From Shewanella sp. OMA3-2 (GTDB taxonomy: Bacteria; Pseudomonadota; Gammaproteobacteria; Enterobacterales; Shewanellaceae), in the NCBI RefSeq assembly GCF_021513195.1, contig NZ_CP090974.1, forward strand, positions 2,368,001-2,432,000: a DNA stretch of 64,000 nucleotides. The letters are read 5' to 3'. A program made the position numbers and the translations under genes. Below, piece after piece: positions 27,762-34,171 of this stretch. The notes under the pieces were generated by a model. The model was not told where the DNA came from and searched no databases. It was given only the letters and a program-made list of their open reading frames with translations. The stretch's first letter is position 1. Each line of letters starts with the position of its first letter.

Positions 27762-27989
27762 ATGATCCTCGAATTTTCCCAAGGTAAGCTCATCATTACC
27801 CCCAATGAAATACAATGTCGTCTTTTTGAGAACCATATTATTCTCAGCGCGGTTGTCGATGACATCAGTTGTTTTCATCATGGATTAGTTATCGCCGCTG
27901 ATGCCGGTACGGTGAAGTGGACAATTAAACTGGATAATCCACAGCAGTTTGAGCAATTGTTACAAGAAACCGGTATTCATGCTCAATAA
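27762..27989 (+). CDS. DUF3389-like small protein
   Basis: A 75-residue soluble protein that begins MILEFSQGKLIITPNEIQCR and contains ILSAVVDDISCFHHGLVIA and VKWTIKLDNPQQFEQLLQETG. This looks like the small DUF3389 family of Vibrio and Shewanella, whose function is unknown. The assignment is by pattern memory. It lies 40 bases before the carboxylesterase on the same strand and may be co-transcribed with it. Confidence 0.65.
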   Translation: MILEFSQGKLIITPNEIQCRLFENHIILSAVVDDISCFHHGLVIAADAGTVKWTIKLDNPQQFEQLLQETGIHAQ

Positions 27990-28029
27990 TATCGACGGCA
28001 CGTCACTTAATAAATAGATAAGGAATCAC

Positions 28030-28701
28030 ATGACTCAATCATCTCTAGAAGCCATTGTTGTTGAGCCTACGAGTAAGGCTGCATCTTGTGTTATCTGGTT
28101 GCATGGCCTAGGTGACTCAGGTGCGGGTTTTGCCCCTGTTGTGCCAGTATTAGGCTTACCTAGCGACCACAGTATTCGATTTATTTTCCCCCATGCGCCG
28201 GAGCAAGCGGTAACCATTAATGGTGGCTATATCATGCGTTCATGGTATGACATTAAAAGTATGGATTTACATGACCGTGCTGATATTACCGGTGTGCAGG
28301 CATCAGAGTTACAAATAAAACGTCTCATTGAACAACAAATTAGCGCAGGTATTCCGGCAAACAAAATTGTGTTGGCTGGGTTTAGTCAGGGTGGGGTAAT
28401 GAGTTTGTTTACTGGCTTACGCTTTGAGCAATCTTTAGCAGGCATTATGGCTTTATCGTGTTATTTGCCTGGTGGAGAGCATCTGCCTGAACAACTTGCA
28501 CAGGCTAATAAAGCCACACCAATTCTGCAAAACCATGGTGAACAGGATGAAGTTGTGCCCTTATTTGCGGGAAAAATGGCATATGATGCTTTGAATCATG
28601 CCGGTTACAACAGTGTATGGAAAACCTATCCAATGGCACACAGTGTGATACCTACCCAATTATCTGAAATAGGTCAATGGTTAAATAAAGTGTTGAATTA
28701 A
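28030..28701 (+). CDS. Carboxylesterase/phospholipase-type alpha/beta hydrolase
   Basis: A 223-residue cytosolic hydrolase. The oxyanion-hole motif VIWLHGLGDSGAGFAP is present, the nucleophile elbow is GFSQGG (~residue 118), and the Asp and His of the triad sit in HGEQDEVVPLF and PMAHSVIP. This set matches the carboxylesterase/thioesterase family (phospholipase/carboxylesterase, EstB-like). The physiological substrate is unknown. It is preceded by AAGGAAT at about six bases from ATG and by the DUF3389-like gene. Confidence 0.88.
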   Translation: MTQSSLEAIVVEPTSKAASCVIWLHGLGDSGAGFAPVVPVLGLPSDHSIRFIFPHAPEQAVTINGGYIMRSWYDIKSMDLHDRADITGVQASELQIKRLIEQQISAGIPANKIVLAGFSQGGVMSLFTGLRFEQSLAGIMALSCYLPGGEHLPEQLAQANKATPILQNHGEQDEVVPLFAGKMAYDALNHAGYNSVWKTYPMAHSVIPTQLSEIGQWLNKVLN

Positions 28702-28784
28702 GAAATAACATTTACTTACCTAGCTGTTCTGAATTTAAAACAATGTTACTTCGTTAGGTTGATTTTAAAATAATCATTTATTTA

Positions 28785-28823
28785 TAAAGGCTTAACTCCA
28801 TATAGGGGGTTAAGCCTTTATTG
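28785..28823 (+). terminator. Intrinsic terminator after the carboxylesterase gene
   Basis: Twelve-base arms (TAAAGGCTTAAC / GTTAAGCCTTTA) are separated by a G-U extended loop and followed by TTGTTT. Confidence 0.75.
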
Positions 28824-28911
28824 TTTATGGGTGAGGAATTCGATAACTGAAACAACCTTGTTCGGCACAGGCAATAGTTTAGTTTGTAACTCATTGTTAA
28901 TATTGTACTAA

Positions 28912-28966
28912 GTGTCATTATTTTGTCATAAAGTTGTCACGTAAATTGGTCATTGTTTGCTATCAT
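28912..28966 (+). promoter_or_regulatory. Pho box and -10 element before the nucleotidase gene
   Basis: Three TGTCA repeats lie at 28913, 28924 and 28935, each 11 bp apart. The segment 28923-28941 reads TTGTCATAAAGTTGTCACG, which closely matches the PhoB consensus CTGTCATAWAWCTGTCAYM. A TATCAT -10-like element follows at 28961-28966. This strongly suggests phosphate-starvation control of the gene at 29037. Confidence 0.75.
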
Positions 28967-29036
28967 TTTGAGGCGAATTATAAATTCGCTTATCTATACA
29001 ACTAAAAAACAAGATAAATAATAAATGGGGTTACAT

Positions 29037-30743
29037 ATGTCTAAAGTATTAATAAAAGGGATGTTAGCGTCAGCTATATTCGTCGCACTAGTGGGCTGTA
29101 ATAGTGACGATGATGCTAAAGTTGCAACGACCTGTGCTGAAGCTGGAACTGATTGTAAAATCTTTACTGTACTTCACACCAACGATAACCATGGCCGTTT
29201 TTGGGAAAACAGCAATGGTGAATACGGCATGGCAGCGCGCAAGGCGTTAATAGATCAAATTCGTGCTGAAGTGAGTGCTAATGGTGGTGAAAGTATTCTT
29301 TTATCAGGCGGAGATATTAATACCGGTGTACCTGAATCCGATTTACAGGATGCCGTCCCAGATTTTATTGGTATGAACGAAATTCGTTATGACGCCATGG
29401 CTGTTGGTAATCATGAGTTTGACAACCCATTAGCTGTATTAGACTCACAGCGTTCTATTGCTAATTTTCCAATGCTAGCTGCAAATATTTATCATGCTGA
29501 TGGCACCACACGTTATTTTGAACCCTACAAAATATTCGACGTTAATGGAGTGCGTATTGCAGTAATTGGTTTAACAACTAAAGATACTGAGAAATTAGGT
29601 AACCTGGAATACATTCAAGATATCAAGTTTACCGATCCAACCACAGAAGTCGCAAAAGTGATTGCTGAAATTAAAGCGAATGATAGTGCAGATTTAATTT
29701 TTGCCACGACCCATATGGGACATTATGCCGATGGCAAACATGGTAGCAACGCACCTGGTGATGTTGAAATGGCAAGAGCGCTTACTGCAGGTGATTTACA
29801 AGCGGTTATTGGCGGGCATTCACAAAATCAAGTGTGTATGGAGCCAGGTACCAATGAATACGCTGATTTCCAACCTGGTGATGACTGTGTGCCAGATATA
29901 CAAAATGGCACCTATATCATGCAAGCCCACGAATGGGGCAAGTATGTGGGACGTGCGGACTTTGAATACTTCAATGGTAAATTAAATCTTGCTAGCTATA
30001 AGTTGATCCCAGTTAACCTGAAGAAAACAGTTGAAGATGCTGAAGGTAAAAAAACCACGGTATTTATTGGTGAAGAAATTGTACCTGATGCGGATTTAAA
30101 GCAATTACTGTCTTATTATCAGGCAAAAGGTCAAGGTCAATTAGGTGAAGTGATTGCTGAAACTGACGCTAAACTTGAAGGCGATCGCGCTATCGTTCGT
30201 GGTGAGCAAACTAATCTAGGTCGTTTAATTGCAGAAGCACAGCGCACTAAAGTTAATGCTGACTTTTCAATAATGAACTCTGGCGGAGTACGTGCATCAA
30301 TTGCAGCTGGCAATATCTCTTATCGTGACGTATTAACCGTACAGCCATTTGGTAACATGGTTACCTTAAACACATTGACTGGTGCGCAAGTGTCAGAATA
30401 CTTAGCAACAGTGGCGACATTCCAACGTGGTTCTGGTGCTTATGCACAAATTACCGGCGTTAAAATGACAGTCGACTGTGCTGCTAGCAGTGTTGATATC
30501 AGTGAAATCAATGGTAAGACGTATACTGCCGAGGGTAGCTACACCTTTACTGTACCAAGTTATAATGCCGCTGGTGGTGATGGCTATCCAAAACTTGAGT
30601 CTGTACAAACAGGTTATGTAGATGCTGAAGTGCTTTACACTTACTTTAAAGATAAAGGCATGATCGTTGCTGCTGATTTCGCGCCAGTAGGGGATATTGT
30701 TTACACTAACTCTAATAGTGTTTTAGGTTGTCAGTTAAACTAA
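29037..30743 (+). CDS. UshA-like 5'-nucleotidase lipoprotein
   Basis: A ~568-residue lipoprotein: signal MSKVLIKGMLASAIFVALVGC with lipobox L-V-G-C. The metallophosphatase domain shows LHTNDNHGRFWE, SGGDINTGVPE, AVGNHEFDNP, ATTHMGHYADG and GGHSQNQVC. The C-terminal 5'-nucleotidase domain (from ~335) has GRLIAEAQRTK, NSGGVRASIAAGNISYRDVLTVQPFGN and SYNAAGGDGYPKLES. UshA releases phosphate and nucleosides from nucleotides and UDP-sugars in the periplasm, here likely in response to phosphate starvation because of the Pho box 70-120 bases upstream. I prefer the ATG at 29037 (GGGG six bases upstream) to the one at 29025. Confidence 0.9.
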   Translation: MSKVLIKGMLASAIFVALVGCNSDDDAKVATTCAEAGTDCKIFTVLHTNDNHGRFWENSNGEYGMAARKALIDQIRAEVSANGGESILLSGGDINTGVPESDLQDAVPDFIGMNEIRYDAMAVGNHEFDNPLAVLDSQRSIANFPMLAANIYHADGTTRYFEPYKIFDVNGVRIAVIGLTTKDTEKLGNLEYIQDIKFTDPTTEVAKVIAEIKANDSADLIFATTHMGHYADGKHGSNAPGDVEMARALTAGDLQAVIGGHSQNQVCMEPGTNEYADFQPGDDCVPDIQNGTYIMQAHEWGKYVGRADFEYFNGKLNLASYKLIPVNLKKTVEDAEGKKTTVFIGEEIVPDADLKQLLSYYQAKGQGQLGEVIAETDAKLEGDRAIVRGEQTNLGRLIAEAQRTKVNADFSIMNSGGVRASIAAGNISYRDVLTVQPFGNMVTLNTLTGAQVSEYLATVATFQRGSGAYAQITGVKMTVDCAASSVDISEINGKTYTAEGSYTFTVPSYNAAGGDGYPKLESVQTGYVDAEVLYTYFKDKGMIVAADFAPVGDIVYTNSNSVLGCQLN

Positions 30744-30766
30744 TTTCAAACAAACGTTAAAACATA

Positions 30767-30800
30767 AAAGACAGCTAATTTAGCTGTCTTTTTTTAATTT
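30767..30800 (+). terminator. Intrinsic terminator after the nucleotidase gene
   Basis: AGACAGCTAA / TTAGCTGTCT arms are followed by a very long T tract. It separates the nucleotidase transcript from the heat-shock promoter. Confidence 0.9.
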
Positions 30801-30811
30801 TTTTATTTTCC

Positions 30812-30839
30812 CTTGAATTAAAAAATCCCGTCCCTATAT
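30812..30839 (+). promoter_or_regulatory. Sigma-32 (RpoH) heat-shock promoter of ibpA
   Basis: CTTGAA at 30812 and CCCTATAT at 30832, 14 bases apart, fit the sigma-32 consensus CTTGAAA-N11-16-CCCATNT. It lies ~135 bases upstream of the Hsp20 start and directly after the upstream terminator. Confidence 0.75.
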
Positions 30840-30948
30840 CTTATTTGTAACAAGATGAAAGTTAAAAACGCTCGATAGAGGTTTTGATATTTTGTTACCC
30901 ATTGTGCCGAAAGGGCAATGAAACCCTGCCAATAATGGCTTAATTTTA

Positions 30949-30972
30949 CATATTGCTTTAGACAAGGATATG
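30949..30972 (+). ncRNA. ROSE-like RNA thermometer in the ibpA leader
   Basis: The hairpin CATA-TTGCT-(loop)-AGGA-TATG covers the AAGGA ribosome site. The TTGCT/AGGA arrangement is exactly the U-(U/C)-GCU with AGGA signature of ROSE elements, with the flanking CATA/TATG helix; at high temperature it melts and frees the ribosome site. Other upstream stems in the ~125-base leader were not worked out. Confidence 0.72.
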
Positions 30973-30975
30973 ATT

Positions 30976-31425
30976 ATGCGTAATTTTTCTATTTCTCCAG
31001 ATTTAACCCCACTGTACCGTAGCGCTATTGGCTTTGACCGTTTAGCTCAGCTCGCAGAGCATGCAGCAGCGAACAATGGTAATAACGGTTATCCTCCGTA
31101 CAACATCGAATTACTCGGTGAAAACTTGTATCGTATAACGATGGCCGTGGCTGGTTTCAGTATGACTGAACTTGATATCACCAGTGAAGGTGAAAAGTTA
31201 TTAGTTAAAGGTAACAAAGCCAATCAAAAAGATGAACGTAAATATCTTCATCAGGGCATTGCCGAACGAGGCTTTGAGCGAGTGTTTCAGCTTGCTGACC
31301 ATGTCAAAGTTGTCGGCGCGGAATTAGAAAATGGTTTGCTGAACATTGATTTGGAACGCGAAATTCCAGAGGCGATGAAGGCACGTAAAATTGAAATTAC
31401 TCGTTCTCGTATAATCGAAGAGTAA
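30976..31425 (+). CDS. ibpA: Small heat-shock protein Hsp20/IbpA
   Basis: A 149-residue alpha-crystallin-type chaperone. The start [26 protein letters not shown] matches the IbpA opening, and the [24 protein letters not shown] segment, the [35 protein letters not shown] segment and final RKIEI are typical. It binds unfolded proteins during heat stress. The upstream ATG at 30970 lies inside the thermometer hairpin and two codons ahead of the usual MRNF start at 30976, which is eight bases after AAGGA. Regulated by sigma-32 and a ROSE-like element. Confidence 0.95.
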   Translation: MRNFSISPDLTPLYRSAIGFDRLAQLAEHAAANNGNNGYPPYNIELLGENLYRITMAVAGFSMTELDITSEGEKLLVKGNKANQKDERKYLHQGIAERGFERVFQLADHVKVVGAELENGLLNIDLEREIPEAMKARKIEITRSRIIEE

Positions 31426-31486
31426 CATTTGATTCACTGCAGATTCATTGTGTCAGTCCCCCCCAAATTAGATGACTAATTTCATC

Positions 31487-31517
31487 AGGGCTTAGTGTAA
31501 ATGACTAAGCCCTTTTT
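31487..31517 (+). terminator. Intrinsic terminator after ibpA
   Basis: AGGGCTTAGT / ACTAAGCCCT arms with a seven-base loop are followed by TTTTT, 60 bases after the ibpA stop. It lies between ibpA and the convergent soxR gene and may serve both. Confidence 0.85.
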
Positions 31518-31535
31518 GGTATTTATGGATATATT

Positions 31536-31982
31536 TTAATGAGCTATATCCAGTAATACCGCGCCATTACCTTTATTGGCTAACGTATCGTCTGGGTTAT
31601 AAATAGGACAGCTGGTCATCGACAGGCATCCGCAACCAATGCAACCTTCAAGTGAATCCCTTAAATCTTCTAGTGCTGTAATTTGTTTATTTAATTGTGT
31701 TTTCCACGTTTGCGACAGTTGAGTCCAGTCATCTTTGTTTGGGGTTCTTTGGTTTGGTAGATGGCTAAACGCAGTCTGGATAGCCTGTAGGCTGATCCCA
31801 AACTGCTGAGCCGCTTTAATTACCGACACCCGCCGTAATACATCACGTTGATAACGACGCTGATTACCTTGATTTCGCAATGATTTAATTAAGCCTTTTT
31901 GCTCATAAAAGTGCAGTGTCGATACCTTAACACCACAGCGCTTTGCCACTTGTCCTACAGATAAATCGTACTCGTTCAACAT
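31536..31982 (-). CDS. soxR: Redox-sensitive activator SoxR
   Basis: A ~148-residue MerR-type regulator. The N-terminal winged-helix is shown by LSVGQVAKRCGVKVSTLHFYEQKGLI and RNQGNQRRYQRDVLRRV; the dimerisation helix follows; the [2Fe-2S] cluster motif CIGCGCLS plus a fourth Cys (MTSCPIYN) is diagnostic of SoxR. Oxidation of the cluster by redox-cycling compounds turns on its target promoters. Divergent from a VOC gene; the promoter between them is the consensus SoxR operator with a 19-bp spacer. No SoxS is seen. I start at the ATG at 31982 (MLNEYDLSVG). Confidence 0.95.
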   Translation of the reverse strand: MLNEYDLSVGQVAKRCGVKVSTLHFYEQKGLIKSLRNQGNQRRYQRDVLRRVSVIKAAQQFGISLQAIQTAFSHLPNQRTPNKDDWTQLSQTWKTQLNKQITALEDLRDSLEGCIGCGCLSMTSCPIYNPDDTLANKGNGAVLLDIAH

Positions 31983-32033
31983 ATATAAGCCATGCAAGGA
32001 AAATGATTATTGATAAAATAACGAAAAAAACAC

Positions 32034-32064
32034 TTTACCTCAAGTTAACTTGAGGTTTTATCCT
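32034..32064 (+). promoter_or_regulatory. SoxR operator and promoter of the VOC gene
   Basis: A perfect 20-bp palindrome ACCTCAAGTTAACTTGAGGT (32037-32056) sits between a TTTACC -35 and a TATCCT -10 that are 19 bp apart, the overlong spacer that is the hallmark of MerR-family activation. It is nearly identical to the soxS operator of E. coli. Confidence 0.92.
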
Positions 32065-32106
32065 GTGTCCAGATAATTTAACTGAAATTAAAAATAAGGA
32101 CATATT

Positions 32107-32522
32107 ATGCATTTAGAGCATGTAAATATCGTGGTAAAAGATTTAGAGCAAACATTAGCTTTCTACCGTGCCGCCATGCCTCATTGGCGTATTAGAGGAG
32201 GCGGTGAGTCAACTTGGTATGGCGTGCCACGCAAATGGGTACACTTTGGTGATGACAAGCAGTACTTATCATTTAGTGATTCTGGAACCGGTAAAGTGAG
32301 AGACTTACGTTCTAATGATTTGGGTTTAGCGCACTTTGCGTATGTAGTGACTGATTTAGACAGTTTAGTTAAGCGTTTAAATCATGCGGGATTTGAGGTG
32401 CGTATTTGGGGGGTATTGAGCCCCATGCAAAGAGTGTTTATTTTATTGACCCCAATGGTTTTGAAGTCGAGTTCGTACAGTATTTAACTGATCTGCCATC
32501 TGAGCGAAATATTTATCTATAA
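32107..32522 (+). CDS. VOC (glyoxalase-like) protein, SoxR-regulated (frameshifted in this sequence)
   Basis: A vicinal-oxygen-chelate protein. It begins MHLEHVNIVVKDLEQTLAFYRAAMPHWRIRGGGES and has a second half-site LGLAHFAYVVTDLDSLVKRL. The frame breaks at a run of six Gs near 32408-32413; one more G gives EVRIWGGIEPHAKSVYFIDPNGFEVEFVQYLTDLPSERNIYL and a natural stop at 32522, for 138 residues. The metal-binding His and Glu (VEFV) are then all in place. Its job is unknown but the SoxR promoter suggests detoxification of redox-active compounds. A flavodoxin-like gene follows 12 bases later. Confidence 0.85.
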
Positions 32523-32534
32523 CAAGGACGTCAT

Positions 32535-33032
32535 ATGAACACCGCAATTATTATCGGCAGTAGTCGAAGTAAGGGTAATACCGCTATGCTTGTGAAACAA
32601 TATCAGCAAGCTGCTACCTCGAACGTCAGTGTGTATGACTTAAATACGTTCACTATAGGTGAGTTTGATTATACGTATCAAAACAAATCTGATGACTTCA
32701 ACTCGCTATTTAAACAGCTACTGACGTACCAAAGACTCATTTTTGCGACGCCTGTTTATTGGTATTCACCCAGTGCAAGGATGAAAATATTTCTCGATAG
32801 AATTTCAGACTTACTCAGTCAAGAAAAAGAGATGGGGAGGGCGCTAAGGGGGAAGTACGTTGCCTTGTTAGCAACGGGTGGCGATGTAGAAGTAAAGCCG
32901 TGCTTTGAAGAGATATTTATTCACACATTTGACTACTTAGGCTGCGTTTATGATGGAATGCTATATATTCCATTTGATGGTAACACGCCAAAAATCCCCA
33001 TGTATCAATTAGTTGAACAATTTGTCAGCTAA
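32535..33032 (+). CDS. Flavodoxin-fold NAD(P)H-dependent oxidoreductase
   Basis: A 165-residue flavodoxin/NQO-type protein. The FMN phosphate-binding loop is GSSRSKGNTAMLVKQY (residues 8-23), and FATPVYWYSPSARMKIFLDRISD contains the PxYWYxPSxxMKxFLDR pattern of FMN-dependent reductases. It probably reduces quinones or other redox compounds by two electrons. The gene is 12 bases after the VOC gene and belongs to the same SoxR-activated transcript, a sensible pairing: detoxification of redox-cycling compounds. AAGGA lies about six bases before ATG. Its end is followed by a stem-loop at 33052. Confidence 0.88.
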   Translation: MNTAIIIGSSRSKGNTAMLVKQYQQAATSNVSVYDLNTFTIGEFDYTYQNKSDDFNSLFKQLLTYQRLIFATPVYWYSPSARMKIFLDRISDLLSQEKEMGRALRGKYVALLATGGDVEVKPCFEEIFIHTFDYLGCVYDGMLYIPFDGNTPKIPMYQLVEQFVS

Positions 33033-33051
33033 ATTTTGTCATTGGTTTTTT

Positions 33052-33081
33052 GATAAAAGACAATAGAGGTTGTCTTTTATC
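33052..33081 (+). terminator. Stem-loop after the flavodoxin gene
   Basis: Twelve-base arms GATAAAAGACAA / TTGTCTTTTATC with a six-base loop lie 20 bases past the stop. The T run after the stem is short (TTCC), so it is a probable rather than certain terminator. Confidence 0.55.
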
Positions 33082-33112
33082 TTCCACTCGATTGCTAACC
33101 TATAGTTTTTAA

Positions 33113-33436
33113 CCAACAAAAAGTGGACTTTACAACCGCTTTATCTGCATCGCTTCAGTATCAGTTGATGTTTATCTTATTCTGGATCGACTGGCCATAT
33201 CTGCACCGAAATGGTGCTCATGGTCTCAATACCACACTAGAACACCCACGAACATACAAGTTGCTATTTACGACTCAGCAATAGCGATTAAACATTCGAA
33301 AACTCCACAGCGAGATCGCGCATGTTTGCGTACATATCTACTATGTAAAACGAACGTAAATTACGCATTTAATCATCATGGCTTATACAAGCATGTCAGG
33401 TTAAATATGTGCATTAACCTTATTGCTCATCAGTGA
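33113..33436 (+). other. Stop-free 107-codon stretch of unclear nature
   Basis: In one plus frame, no stop occurs from 33113 to the TGA at 33434. There is no good start codon at its beginning, although the base composition is richer in G and C than the AT-rich DNA that follows. The translation (for example RLAISAPKWCSWSQYHTR) has no family I recognise. It could be a decayed gene, an interspersed repeat or chance. Confidence 0.3.
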
Positions 33437-34171
33437 ATACTCATACTCTCGACCTGGTCGAAACTATAGGGTTTATATATAAATGAAATACGAAAATCTA
33501 TTTTGTAGCCTAAGCTATAAATATCAAAAATATTCATGTTACCTTTGTTAAATAAACGCTACTATCTTTATTTAAATTAACAAGTGTATCATTTTAATTA
33601 AGTGGAGCGATTTGTTTAGGCTTGGTTTTCAGCATAAGTTGATTTAGTTATTAATGTCGAAGATGTTACGTTAATGTTTATCATTTAAAATAATTGATAC
33701 AGAAATGAACCTCAGTGTAGGCAGGTAAAATTTTTTAAAAATATAAAGGTAATATTAAAGAGTTAAAATAGCCAGGTTACTCTGCTTTTGTTTGTAAACA
33801 GCCATTTTCACGTAATTACAGAATGAAAATAGTTCATTTTCAGTTTGTTAAAAGTCTTTTGTGTGATGCAGATCACATTTTTTGGGTTTGCTAGGTATAT
33901 TAAATGTTACTTTTTTTATAGGTGATTCAACTTTAAAAACTAATTTTCCTAGAAGTATTGATGTTATATTGTAAAGTTAAAAGTAAATATGATTTTCTGT
34001 TAACAAATATACTTATTATTGGTTGATTAATTTTAACATCCCTTGTCGTTAATTAATTGTCTTTATGTTTGATCTATTCAATGAAATTATTCAGTATCTG
34101 GTCATCGTTATATTCAGTTAGATTTTAATTAACGATAAAATAACAATAAATATGACTGGGAGTTAATAATT
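33437..34171. other. AT-rich leader and promoter region of the TonB receptor
   Basis: About 730 bases without an ORF that I can support, very rich in A and T. The only recognisable site is the CRP-type palindrome at 33862. The gene at 34172 must be transcribed from here. Confidence 0.5.
33862..33877. promoter_or_regulatory. Perfect CRP-type site
   Basis: TGTGATGCAGATCACA matches the CRP consensus TGTGA-N6-TCACA exactly. It is 294 bases upstream of the TonB-receptor start; the gene may thus be cAMP-CRP controlled, as much carbon and anaerobic metabolism is in Shewanella. Confidence 0.6.
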
